Part shown: one piece after another, positions 21,500-30,807 of the stretch
Layout: each line of letters opens with the position of its first letter
Position numbering within the stretch: position 1 is the stretch's first letter
Source: Actinomycetes bacterium
Lineage (GTDB): Bacteria; Actinomycetota; Acidimicrobiia; Acidimicrobiales; Palsa-688
Direction of reading: 5' to 3'
DNA length: 64,000 nucleotides
NCBI GenBank assembly: GCA_021787365.1
Contig: JAJYMB010000031.1
Location: forward strand, 1 to 64,000
Notes under the pieces: model-generated
Seen by the model: only the letters and a program-made list of their open reading frames with translations
What the model was told of the DNA's origin: nothing
Database searches by the model: none
Position numbers and translations under genes: made by a program

Positions 21500-22306
21500 T
21501 CATGCTGCCCGGGTCCGCTCGCCGGCAAGGGGCGCCAAAGCGGCCGTCGTGCGCGGGCGGAACAGGTAATTGCGGGCGTGCGGGCAAACTCCCTCGGACC
21601 GGAGCCAGTTGCCTTGCCAGGTGTACATGCAGTAACCGTGCCGCTCGAACCAGGCGACGACCTGTTCGGGCTGGTGGCCGTAGCGGGCTGTATGGCGCTC
21701 CTCGATCTCGACCAACACCGAGGGCCGCCATTTGCCGATCACGCCCTCTCCCCCTTCCAGCACCTGCAGTTCGGCGCCCTCCACGTCGATCTTCACGAAA
21801 TCGACCCGGGGGACCCCATTTTTCTCGCATAGCGCGTCCAGGGTTTCCACATCGACGGTGACGCCCAAGTGGCCGTCGAACTCGGCGTTGGAACCCACCT
21901 CGCAGGGCGCCTGCGCAAGGAAGGACCTGCCCGTCACGAGACCGCTGCGCCGGACGGGCACTTTCATGACGGCCCGCCCCGGCTGGGCGCCGAGCGCCAC
22001 GCCGTGGTGGCGCACGTTGCCGGCGTCGCGCGCACCGAGCAGCCGGGCGCAGGCCGGGTGTGCGAACCGCAGCGGCTCGACGCTGTGCACCTCACCCTTC
22101 GGCCCGGCAAGGTGCGAGAGCGCCAGCGTGTAGAGACCGGCCGCCGAACCGACGTCCACGCAGACGCTCCCCTCCGCGACGACCTCCCGGAGCCCCAGCA
22201 TCTCGGGCTCCATGTAGGGGGTCCACCGGGCGGCGAACATGATCGCCGCGTTCATGAACCTCGCCCTGGCCGTCCGGTAGCTGATGGCGGTTTCCTTGCT
22301 GTCCAT
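21500..22306 (-). CDS. FkbM family methyltransferase
   Basis: CVDVGSAAGLYTLALSHLAGPKGEVHSVEP ... VDFVKIDVEGAELQVLEGGEGVI. Confidence 0.88.
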   Translation of the reverse strand: MDSKETAISYRTARARFMNAAIMFAARWTPYMEPEMLGLREVVAEGSVCVDVGSAAGLYTLALSHLAGPKGEVHSVEPLRFAHPACARLLGARDAGNVRHHGVALGAQPGRAVMKVPVRRSGLVTGRSFLAQAPCEVGSNAEFDGHLGVTVDVETLDALCEKNGVPRVDFVKIDVEGAELQVLEGGEGVIGKWRPSVLVEIEERHTARYGHQPEQVVAWFERHGYCMYTWQGNWLRSEGVCPHARNYLFRPRTTAALAPLAGERTRAA

Positions 22307-22448
22307 GACCCAATACCGTAAATGACAGCCGGCACCGACCGAAATATGGCTAAAGCGGCGTCTCCTCGGGTGTAGGGGCACCCCGGGGCCACCGGCCCCC
22401 TGGCAGACTGGTCGCTCGCCACGCGCGCTGGCCAACCTCACCCGGCGG

Positions 22449-22761
22449 TTGTCACAGCAATGGTGCGGCGTGCCCATTGCCAACCCCTACCTGCTGGCGC
22501 GCTCCGTGCTCGGGCCTACCGCCCAGGCCGAAGTGGCCAGGCGGGCCCGCCACTTGGCCCAGGCCAGTTCCCCGAAGGCGCTAGGCGAGCTCCGTGACCT
22601 GGTACGGGGCATCCACCCGTCCGTGCTCGCCTACCGCGGCCTCGTGGACGCGTGCGCGCCCTGGCGCTCGATAAGCCCTTGCGGTGGAGGCGCCGGCGGA
22701 GGTGACGGCCGCCGTCGACGGACGGCTGCCGGCGCCGGCGCTGCCGGCCTTTCCCACCTAG
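22449..22761 (+). pseudogene. Remnant of a HisKA_3/NarL-family sensor histidine kinase, truncated and frameshifted
   Basis: ALGELRDLVRGIHPSVLAYRGLVDA | VRALALDKPL | (P)VEAPAEVTAAVDGRLPAPA, in three frames in order; no HATPase N/G boxes. Confidence 0.72.
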
Positions 22762-23954
22762 TTCCAGATGGCGAGCCCGGTGTCGGGGTCGAAGAAGTGC
22801 AGGCGGTCGAGCTCGACCTGGAACACCGCTCGGTCGCCGGCCTTCAGCAGCGAGCGGGGTGAAATCCGGGCCACGCCCTCGGTCTTGTTGCCACCCATCT
22901 GCAGCACCGGCACACCGCCGAGCTCCTCGGCCCCGGTGGCCGCTTCGGTCGCCTTGGAGTGGACCGCGGACGCCTCGATCAGGAAGTGCACTTGCAGCTC
23001 GTTGCCGAGCGCCTCGACCAGCTCCACGTCGGCCAGGAGCGTCGCACCAGGCGGCGGCGCAGCACCAAGAGCAGCGTCGATCAGGCTCTCGGGCCTGATC
23101 CCGACCACGACCTTGCGGTCCCGGTACCCTGCCAGCGCCGGCCGAGCCTGGCGGAGAGTGTCGGGCAGCCCGAGGGTCTGCGCGCCGATCTTCACCTCGT
23201 CACCCGTCGGCGAGATCATGGCCTCGAAGAGGTTCATGGCCGGGGAACCTATGAACGCAGCTACGAATAGGTTGTCCGGCCGCTCGTAGAGGTCCTGGGG
23301 GGTGCCAACCTGCTGGAGCTCGCCCAAGTGAAGGACCGCGACCCGGTCGCCCATCGTCATGGCTTCGACCTGGTCGTGGGTCACGTAGAAGGTGGCCACG
23401 CCCACTCGGCGCTGGATGCGGGAGATCTCCGAACGCATCTGGACACGCATCTTGGCATCCAAGTTGGAGAGCGGCTCGTCCATCAAGAACACAGACGGCT
23501 CGCGCACGATCGCCCGGCCCATGGCGACCCTCTGGCGCTGGCCACCGGAGAGCTGTGCGGGCTTGCGGTCGAGGTAGTCCCCGAGGCCGAGCAGCTGCGC
23601 CGCGTCCTTCACCTTCCGCTTGATCTCGTCCTTGGGGACCTTGCGGAGCTTGAGCGAGAAGCCGATGTTCTCCGCCACCGTCATGTGGGGATAGAGGGCA
23701 TAGCTCTGGAACACCATGGCCACGTTGCGGTCCTTGGGCGCCAGGTCGTTGACGACCTTGCCGCCCATGAGCAGTGTGCCCGAGCTGATCTCCTCCAACC
23801 CGGCCACCATGCGCAAGGCCGTGGTCTTGCCGGATCCCGACGGGCCCACCAGCACCATCAGCTCCCCTTCGGAGACGTCGAGGTCGAGCTCTTTCACGGC
23901 CTCGAAGCCGTTCGGGTAGACCTTGCTCACCTTCTCGAGGGTCACCGTTGCCAT
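22758..23954 (-). CDS. Carbohydrate ABC transporter ATP-binding protein (UgpC/MsmK type)
   Basis: MATVTLEKVSKVYPNGFEAVKELDLDVSEGELMVLVGPSGSGKTTALRMVAGLE ... LSGGQRQRVAMGRAIVREPSVFLMDEPLSNLDAKMR; C-terminal TOBE region. Confidence 0.95.
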   Translation of the reverse strand: MATVTLEKVSKVYPNGFEAVKELDLDVSEGELMVLVGPSGSGKTTALRMVAGLEEISSGTLLMGGKVVNDLAPKDRNVAMVFQSYALYPHMTVAENIGFSLKLRKVPKDEIKRKVKDAAQLLGLGDYLDRKPAQLSGGQRQRVAMGRAIVREPSVFLMDEPLSNLDAKMRVQMRSEISRIQRRVGVATFYVTHDQVEAMTMGDRVAVLHLGELQQVGTPQDLYERPDNLFVAAFIGSPAMNLFEAMISPTGDEVKIGAQTLGLPDTLRQARPALAGYRDRKVVVGIRPESLIDAALGAAPPPGATLLADVELVEALGNELQVHFLIEASAVHSKATEAATGAEELGGVPVLQMGGNKTEGVARISPRSLLKAGDRAVFQVELDRLHFFDPDTGLAIWN

Positions 23955-24086
23955 AGAGTTTCTCCCTTTACTCCTTTTGGTCCCGGTCCGTCTGGCGGAC
24001 CTGACATTTTTGCGCCAGGTCCACCTGGCTGCCTACGACGTTACATCCTTTCGGGCCCGGAGAGCCAACACCGCCCGGGCCACGTG

Positions 24087-24845
24087 TCAATGCGGTCTCC
24101 TAACATATTCGCGAACGAGCCCTGCCAAGTCGTCCGCCACCAGGTCGGGCGCCGGTTCTACGGGCAGGTCGTCGCGCCGGGTGACCCCCGAGAAGACGAG
24201 GCCGAAGCGCGCCCCGAGGCGCTTGGCAAAGAGGCCGTCGGTGTCCGGGCGGTCCCCGGCCATCACTTCGACCTGCCCGTAGCGCCGGCGAACGAGGTTG
24301 GCCATCGCCTCGTGAGGCTTGCCGGCGACCTCGGGCTCGCGCCCAGACGCCGTGGCCAGGAACGCGACGAGCGCCCCCGCACCAGGTAACAGCCCGTCCC
24401 CGGTCGGGAAGGTGGCGTCCGTGTTGGTAGCCACGAAACGCGCGCCGGCCCGCACTGCACCCGCAGCCGCGGCCAGCTCGTCGTAGTCGAGCTCGACGGT
24501 CCGCCCGACCACCACCGCGCTCGGGCTGTCATGCGGGGCGACGACCTCCACCGAGCGCTCGGCCAGCGCCTCGTAAATGCCCTCGTCGCCGACGACTGCC
24601 ACCCGGCTGCCCGGCGAGATCAGGCTGGCCGCGGCCTCGGCGGAAGTGACCAGGTCCCCCGCCTCGCACCTGATGCCGACCGCCGCCAGCTTGGCCAGGT
24701 GTCCGGCGAGGCGCGGGCCCGAATTGTTGGTCAGGAAGACGACCCTATCCCCCGCCCGGCGAAGCTGCTCGACCGCCTCCGCCGCCCCCGGCAGGGCCTC
24801 GCCGGCCAGCCAGACGACCCCGTCCAGGTCGACAGCCCAGGTCAC
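24087..24845 (-). CDS. HAD-IIA family phosphatase (NagD / glycerol-3-phosphate phosphatase-like)
   Basis: WAVDLDGVVWLAGEALPGAAEAVEQLRRAGDRVVFLTNNSG; VMAGDRPDTDGLFAKRLGARFGLVFSGVT. Confidence 0.92.
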   Translation of the reverse strand: MTWAVDLDGVVWLAGEALPGAAEAVEQLRRAGDRVVFLTNNSGPRLAGHLAKLAAVGIRCEAGDLVTSAEAAASLISPGSRVAVVGDEGIYEALAERSVEVVAPHDSPSAVVVGRTVELDYDELAAAAGAVRAGARFVATNTDATFPTGDGLLPGAGALVAFLATASGREPEVAGKPHEAMANLVRRRYGQVEVMAGDRPDTDGLFAKRLGARFGLVFSGVTRRDDLPVEPAPDLVADDLAGLVREYVRRPH

Positions 24846-24854
24846 GGGCGCGCT

Positions 24855-25916
24855 CTAGAGCCCCCGCGCCACGTATGTGAACTGGAAGCCGGCCACCGCA
24901 ACCGCGACCACCAGCACGTACATGGCGGCCACGGACACCCGCTGGTGGGCGGCGAGCGCATGGTAAGCGATGGCGGCCGGGCTGTTTCGCCTCGTCCAGC
25001 GATGGAACAGCTCGTAACCGCCCAGGACCAAGATGACGAGCGCGATCGGGCTCGGGTTGTAAAACTCCCATACGAGCAGCCCGGCCAGCCCCACCAACCA
25101 AAGGACCGGGTGCAGCGCTGCTGCGGCCCGCCCTCCGTCCAGGGGCAGGACGGGCAGCAGGTTGAACAGGTTGACCAAGAACCCCAAGGCCCCGAGCTGG
25201 AGCAGGAAGTCGGACCCGACTGCGTGGCCCCACACGGCGACGGCGGCCGACGCCGCCGTACCGAAGTAGGGGCCGGCGAGCCCCGAGACCGCCTCCTGGT
25301 AAGCGTTCCTCGGCATCTGGCGCATATTGACAAACGCCCCCAGGAACGGGATGAAAAGTGGCGCCGACGCCGGCACCCCCTGACGGCGGAGCACGATCAC
25401 GTGGCCCATCTCGTGCACGAAGATCAACAGGACGAACCCGACGGCGAAGCTCCAGCCGAAAAACAGCGTGTAGGCGACGACCGAGATGCCCATCGACAGC
25501 ACTAGGCCGATGTACTTGAGCTTCAGCAAAAGGGCGCCGAACTTGGCCAGGAAAGCGCCCGTAGCCGCCAGCGCAGTGACGAAGCGCTGCCAGGCTCGCC
25601 GGAGCTTGCCGGCGGGCTTGCCCTCGTTCACCTGCCGGCTGGTCCCCGCCCTCCGAGCACGGCCTTGGCTGAGCCCTGCGCCGGCCCGTCCGCCGCCGGC
25701 CCATTTCTCGCCCGCACCGCCTTGGCCCCATCCGGCACCGGCCCCCTCCTCGCCGGCGCTTCCTTGCGGCCACCAGGCCTCGTACCCCTGGGGCGCCCCC
25801 TCGTGCTCTTGTGGCGCGCCTCTCAGAAGGGCATGCTGCTCACCCTGGCCAGGGACCGGCCAGTCCAAACCTTGCTCGTCGTCGGGCGCCGGCCCTCGTA
25901 TACCCCTCAGCTCCAC
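24855..25916 (-). CDS. Site-2 protease / M50-family membrane metallopeptidase (start uncertain; long Gly/Ala-rich N-terminus may not be translated)
   Basis: FVLLIFVHEMGHVIVLRRQGV active site and NLFNLLPVLPLDGGRAAAAL. Confidence 0.88.
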   Translation of the reverse strand: MELRGIRGPAPDDEQGLDWPVPGQGEQHALLRGAPQEHEGAPQGYEAWWPQGSAGEEGAGAGWGQGGAGEKWAGGGRAGAGLSQGRARRAGTSRQVNEGKPAGKLRRAWQRFVTALAATGAFLAKFGALLLKLKYIGLVLSMGISVVAYTLFFGWSFAVGFVLLIFVHEMGHVIVLRRQGVPASAPLFIPFLGAFVNMRQMPRNAYQEAVSGLAGPYFGTAASAAVAVWGHAVGSDFLLQLGALGFLVNLFNLLPVLPLDGGRAAAALHPVLWLVGLAGLLVWEFYNPSPIALVILVLGGYELFHRWTRRNSPAAIAYHALAAHQRVSVAAMYVLVVAVAVAGFQFTYVARGL

Positions 25917-26070
25917 GGCCCACCTGCACCGAAAGGCGCTTTCCTCACGGCTACACCGTACCGGGCACCCGGTCTCTCTGCGATTCAGGCGCCCGCGGGC
26001 CGCTCCAGTTGAGGCCCCGGCGGGTGGCTGTTCGCTTGCCGGCGCTGGCTGGCGCTGCTAGCCAGGGGGC

Positions 26071-27456
26071 ATGCCGCGCCTACTCCCGTTCCGGGGCCTG
26101 CGACCCAATCCCGCCGTCGCCCCGCTCACCGACGTCGTATGCCCTCCCTACGACGTGATCAGCGAACAACAGCGCGCCGAACTGTTGGCCCGCAGCCCCT
26201 ACAACGTTGTCCGCGTCGAACTGCCAGCCGGCGACTACGAAGGCGCGGCCGTCCTGCTGGCGAAGTGGAAGGCGAGCGGCGCTCTGCGGAGGGAGGCTGC
26301 GCCGGCGCTCTACGGGTACCGCATGACCCACCGAGGCCCGGGGGGCGCACAACGCGAGACCCTCGGTGTGATGGGCGCGCTCGTGCTCGAACCGCCCGGA
26401 AAGGGGATCCTTCCCCACGAACAGACCACCCCCAAGGACAAGTCGGACCGCCTCGAGCTCATAAGGGCGACCCGCGCCAACACCTCCCCCATATGGTGCC
26501 TGTGCAGCGAGCCGGGCCTCGGCGCCTTGCTCGGAGGTGGCGAGGCTCCGCCGTCGCATGCAGCCGCCGGCGCGGGCGAAAATGGCGTTCGAGCTGCCCG
26601 TTCTTGGCCGGCGGCCGAAGCGGCCCAAGAGGCCGCGGGCTCCGCAGCGTCGGCGGACTTAGCCGCCAGCGCCGTGGACGACGACGGCGTGACGCACGAG
26701 ATCTGGCCCATCTTCGGCCCGGCTGCCTATGAAGCCATCTCGAAGCTGACAAGCGCCGCTCCCCTGCTCGTGGCCGACGGCCACCACCGCTACGAGACCG
26801 CCCTCACCTACCTGGCCGAGGTCGCTCAGGCCAGCGCGCTGGCCGACCTGGCCGGCCACCCGCTCGCCTTCGGCGCCGGCTACACCCCCAGTGCAGGCGA
26901 CGCTCCGGGCGCCGGCGACACGGCCGGCCCGGGCGCCGGCGACACGGCCGGCCCGGGCGCCGTCTTGGCCCTCGTCGTCGAACTGTCCGAGCAGTACCTC
27001 CAGGTGATGGCTATCCACCGCAGCGTTTCCGGGTTGCCTGCTGGGACAGACGTGCTCGCCGCTTTTGCCGAGGGCTTCGAGCTTTCCAGAGCGGCTGCCG
27101 ACGGGCCGGCGCTCCTCGACCAGATGGTGCGCGTCGGGGCCGTCGCGGTGGTCACCGGCCGGGGGTCGTTCCTGGCCAAAGCGAGGCCAGGGCACCCGAG
27201 CGCCGCCTTCGAACTCGACTCGAGCCGGGTGGACGCAGCCCTGGCCGGCCTCCCGCCCCACCGGCTTTCCTACGAGCACGACTTGGAGCGCGCCCTTGCC
27301 GGCGTGCGCGAGGGCCGTCTGGACGCCGCCATACTTTGCCGCCCGGCAACGGTCGCCCAGATAGCGGCGACCGCCCACGGGGGCGAGCGCATGCCGCCCA
27401 AGACCACCTTCTTTTGGCCCAAGCCCCGCACTGGCATGGTCCTTCGCGACTGGTAA
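26071..27456 (+). CDS. DUF1015 family protein
   Basis: LLPFRGLRPNPAVAPLTDVVCPPYDVISEQQRAELLARSPYNVVRVELP; PLLVADGHHRYETALTYL. Confidence 0.9.
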   Translation: MPRLLPFRGLRPNPAVAPLTDVVCPPYDVISEQQRAELLARSPYNVVRVELPAGDYEGAAVLLAKWKASGALRREAAPALYGYRMTHRGPGGAQRETLGVMGALVLEPPGKGILPHEQTTPKDKSDRLELIRATRANTSPIWCLCSEPGLGALLGGGEAPPSHAAAGAGENGVRAARSWPAAEAAQEAAGSAASADLAASAVDDDGVTHEIWPIFGPAAYEAISKLTSAAPLLVADGHHRYETALTYLAEVAQASALADLAGHPLAFGAGYTPSAGDAPGAGDTAGPGAGDTAGPGAVLALVVELSEQYLQVMAIHRSVSGLPAGTDVLAAFAEGFELSRAAADGPALLDQMVRVGAVAVVTGRGSFLAKARPGHPSAAFELDSSRVDAALAGLPPHRLSYEHDLERALAGVREGRLDAAILCRPATVAQIAATAHGGERMPPKTTFFWPKPRTGMVLRDW

Positions 27457-27541
27457 ACGCAGGTTCAGTCACAACTCAGCCTGCTCTTACCTCGTGAGCG
27501 CATAATGCGGTCCATAGCCGCCTCGGCGATAGGAGGAAGCC

Positions 27542-27916
27542 ATGACGACCGAAGAACATGAGGCGACCGTCTACCGGTTCACGCCTCCGCCTCCGTCGCC
27601 TTCGCGCGCCGGTGGAGAGCCAGGCGGGAGCTCCGGCCTCGGGCACCCCGCTGGCACGGCAGGCCCCGGCAGGCCCTCGGGCACCGGGGAGCCTCGGAGA
27701 TCCAGGCGCCGCACCCGGGTGACAAAGACGGCGGCCGGCTTGGCCCTCGTGCTCGGGACAGGTGCCGGCGCCGGCGCGGTCATCATGGCCACCTCCTCGG
27801 GTGGCGCCCCTTCTCTCGCATCGACGAGCGCCGCCTCGTCGAGCGGTGCGACGACGACGGGCTACATCATGGGCGGCCCGTTCCAGGGCGACGACCCCGG
27901 CGGCGCGGCGGCGTAA
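27542..27916 (+). CDS. Small single-pass membrane protein, Pro/Gly-rich N-terminus
   Basis: GGAGG just upstream of ATG 27542; one hydrophobic segment TAAGLALVLGTGAGAGAVIMA. Confidence 0.6.
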   Translation: MTTEEHEATVYRFTPPPPSPSRAGGEPGGSSGLGHPAGTAGPGRPSGTGEPRRSRRRTRVTKTAAGLALVLGTGAGAGAVIMATSSGGAPSLASTSAASSSGATTTGYIMGGPFQGDDPGGAAA

Positions 27917-28007
27917 CCCCTTACCGGGCAGCGCCGTGCACCGAGCCGCCCCTCGCCGGCCTCAGCGGGGGGCGGCTCAGCGGGCGGCGACTCAGCGGGC
28001 GGCGAAC

Positions 28008-29453
28008 TCACCGGGCGGCGAGCTGAAACGCTCCCTGTATGGCTCCGATCAAGGTCCTCGTAGCGGTAGGCCCGATCGTGTGCGACGGGTTCTCGGCCAG
28101 GACGCTCACCACATAGCTGTGGCCGGAGGTGGTCGTGGCCATGTAGTTGAGGGTGAGGACGCCGGGTTCTGACCCGCCCTTGAACCACACGGACTTCCAC
28201 AGGCGCGAGTCGAGCGCCAAACCGCCGTTGTTTATCTCGAGCAAAGAAGAAAGAGGAGCGAGCTTCGGCTGATGGGCGAGCGATGCAAGGTGGCCGAACA
28301 AGTGGCAGATATCCATGGGAGATGCGAACCATCCGAGCGTGCTCACGTCACGCGGGGAGGTCCACGACGAAGCCGCCTTACGAAGTTGCCCGAGCGGGAT
28401 TGGGTCAACTGTCCCCCGGAGGAACCCGAGGCGCTTGCTCGCGGGAAGGGCGAGGTAACGCTTGGCGAGGCTGGGCCAGTCGGCCAGCTTCAAGGCGAAC
28501 ATTTCCCTCGTCTTCAAGAAGGGCACGTTGAGCGCCGGGTCGGCCGTCCCCGAGCCCTTGACCGCGGCTTCCACGTTCTTCCGGCCAATCAGGTCGATCA
28601 GCATGTCGGCAGCGGTGTTGTCACTTAGGGAGATCATTTTCGAAGCGACCGCCTGAACAGTGAGGCGCGTACCGTTCGGGTAGCCCTGCAACCCCCCGGC
28701 CGGGAGGCTCTTGGCGCCAGCCGTGACGGGCACTCGTTGCACCCAGCTGACCTTGCCCTTGGCAATCGCCTCGGCCAAGGCGTCCAGCACGTACAGCTTG
28801 AACGCAGAACCAAGGGGCATCGGCGTCGTCGCGTTGATCGAGTGGACCGGCTGGCACGAACTGCCGTTCACCGACGCCACGAGCAACCCCACCTTAGGGG
28901 CGACCGAATGCACCTTTTGGTCTACCGCGGCCCAGGTGGTCGCCGTCGGGGTATAAGGCTGGAACAGCAGCGCCCGCACCAAACCGTGCGCATCGACCAG
29001 GAGGTCGAGCGTGAGCTCCGTGCCCGTCTTGGTCTGGAGCAGGGCCGAAAGCCCCACCTTTTGGCTAGTGCCGATGGACAGGAGCGTGACGGGCCCCCAT
29101 TTCCCCAACTCGACGTTCAGCTGGGCGGGCGGCACCTGGGAAAGGAACTGGACATCGAAATGAGACCTCACCTGGGACAGCGGTACGGGGAGATGCGCCA
29201 TGGCTTGGACGAGCCACTTGGCCTGAGCGCCCGCCGGCGTCTTCGGGAAGCTGGCCGCGCTGGTGCGAGCCGCCTCCACTTGACGGGCCGGGGCCGACGC
29301 CGAGGCTGCAGGTGCCGGGAGGCCCACGCTCGGGAAAGACCCCACGCTCGGGAGAGACAACGTGGAAACCGCTGCCAGCACCGCTCCGGCGCGGCGCACC
29401 CGCCGCCCGCGCCTTGACCACAGTTTGTTTGGGATCGCCATGGCCGCCATCAT
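28008..29453 (-). CDS. Secreted serine hydrolase: Orf12-type N-terminal domain + class-A beta-lactamase-like domain
   Basis: Signal-like N-terminus; PLGSAFKLYVLDALAEAI (SxxK), SLSDNTAADMLIDLIG (SDN), WFKGGSEPGVLTLNYM (KGG). Confidence 0.82.
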   Translation of the reverse strand: MMAAMAIPNKLWSRRGRRVRRAGAVLAAVSTLSLPSVGSFPSVGLPAPAASASAPARQVEAARTSAASFPKTPAGAQAKWLVQAMAHLPVPLSQVRSHFDVQFLSQVPPAQLNVELGKWGPVTLLSIGTSQKVGLSALLQTKTGTELTLDLLVDAHGLVRALLFQPYTPTATTWAAVDQKVHSVAPKVGLLVASVNGSSCQPVHSINATTPMPLGSAFKLYVLDALAEAIAKGKVSWVQRVPVTAGAKSLPAGGLQGYPNGTRLTVQAVASKMISLSDNTAADMLIDLIGRKNVEAAVKGSGTADPALNVPFLKTREMFALKLADWPSLAKRYLALPASKRLGFLRGTVDPIPLGQLRKAASSWTSPRDVSTLGWFASPMDICHLFGHLASLAHQPKLAPLSSLLEINNGGLALDSRLWKSVWFKGGSEPGVLTLNYMATTTSGHSYVVSVLAENPSHTIGPTATRTLIGAIQGAFQLAAR

Positions 29454-29620
29454 GGCACAGCCTCGACGGGGAGGGGCCCCCAAGTCTTGGGGAGCCCTGC
29501 CCGCGTTTTGGGCCGCCGGCCGGTCGCCCGCTGGGCGCGTAGCCAAGTACGCCGGCGCAGCCGCCACACGCCGGTCGCCTCCTGGCAGCCAAGGCGGCCA
29601 GGGCGCTAGTCTCATCGCCC

Positions 29621-30376
29621 ATGACCAAGGACATACGAGGAGACCTGAAAGCTCAGACGATCATGGTCCGCGGCCATGGCGACCAGGAGATCGAGGCCTA
29701 TTTCGCGGAGCCACTAGGCGAGGGACGGTACGGCGGAGTCGTGGTCATCCACCACATGCCCGGGTACGACCGGAGCACCAAGGAGATCGCGCGGCGCTTT
29801 GCCGCTATGGGCTACCTGGCGGTCATGCCCAACCTCTACCACCGCGAGGCACCAGGAGCTTCACCCGACGATGCCGCGGCCGCGGCCCGAGCGCAGGGAG
29901 GCGTGCCCGACGAACGTCTTGTCGGCGATGTCGCCGGGGCCATTGCCTACTTGAAAGCCCACCAAAAGTCCAACGGCAAGGTTGGCACTATCGGGTATTG
30001 CTCGGGTGGCCGCCAGAGCTTTCTCTCGGCGGTCTCGCTCCCGCTCGACGCCGCCGTGGCCTGCTACCCGGGCGGCGTCGTAAACGCGCCGCCGGCGGGT
30101 GCGCCGGTCAGCTTCACCCCGCTCATCGGCCGGTCCAAGGACCTTTCGTGCCCTCTCCTCGGGCTGTTCGGCGAAGAGGACAAGTTCCCCGGGCCAGACG
30201 AGGTCGCCACCCTCGACAAGGAACTGTCCTCCCTCGGCAAGGAACACGAGTTCCACTCCTACCCCGGTGCCGGCCACGCCTTTTTCGACGTGGACCGTCC
30301 CTCGTACCGGGTGGAGGCGGCCCTCGACGGATGGAAGCGCATCGAAGCCTTCTTCGGGCGCCACCTCGCGTCATAA
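29621..30376 (+). CDS. Dienelactone hydrolase family protein
   Basis: GYCSGGRQSFLSA nucleophile elbow, GEEDKFPGPDE, YPGAGHAFFD. Confidence 0.93.
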   Translation: MTKDIRGDLKAQTIMVRGHGDQEIEAYFAEPLGEGRYGGVVVIHHMPGYDRSTKEIARRFAAMGYLAVMPNLYHREAPGASPDDAAAAARAQGGVPDERLVGDVAGAIAYLKAHQKSNGKVGTIGYCSGGRQSFLSAVSLPLDAAVACYPGGVVNAPPAGAPVSFTPLIGRSKDLSCPLLGLFGEEDKFPGPDEVATLDKELSSLGKEHEFHSYPGAGHAFFDVDRPSYRVEAALDGWKRIEAFFGRHLAS

Positions 30377-30434
30377 GGGCGTCATAAGGGCGTCATAAGG
30401 GCGTCATAAGGGCGTCACAAGGGCGTCATAAGGG
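30369..30434. repeat. Six tandem copies of an 11-bp unit (cgtcataaggg; copy 5 cgtcacaaggg)
   Basis: Read directly; the first unit contains the dlh stop codon, the last merges into the next gene's SD. Confidence 0.97.
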
Positions 30435-30449
30435 AGGAAAGAAAACGCG

Positions 30450-30710
30450 ATGTGCACCTACTACACCGACCACGTGGCCCTGGAAGGAAGCGGCAAGGGG
30501 CCGCAGGGCTGGTTCTCCCTCGGAGAGGCCTCGGTTTACTACGACCACCCGGTTCACGCGCCCGCAGAGCACACCGTCAACATCGACTTCCTCAACCGCT
30601 CGCTCGGCCCGTCGGCCCGGGTGGCTGTTGAGCTCGACCCCGCTTCGGCCCGCGAACTGGCTCGAGCCCTGTTGGCGGCGGCTGACTCCGCCGGCGCCCT
30701 TCCCGCTTAG
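30450..30710 (+). CDS. Conserved small protein (tentatively DUF6295-like)
   Basis: MCTYYTDHVALEGSGKGPQGWFSLGEASVYYDHPVHAPAEHTVNIDFLN; strong SD agggagg. Confidence 0.75.
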   Translation: MCTYYTDHVALEGSGKGPQGWFSLGEASVYYDHPVHAPAEHTVNIDFLNRSLGPSARVAVELDPASARELARALLAAADSAGALPA

Positions 30711-30807
30711 CCCCACTCGCCTTAGCCCGCACTCTGCCGACGCCGGCGGAGTGCGCCCCTGGGGAGCCACTGGCCCTCGGGGCCACCCAGCTCACTTGCC
30801 CGCCAGC

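Noticed and set aside
23985-24001. GGTCCG-tctgg-CGGACC followed by catttttg as a terminator
   Set aside because: The T-run follows on the + strand, where no gene is transcribed into it; on the minus strand there is no T-tract.
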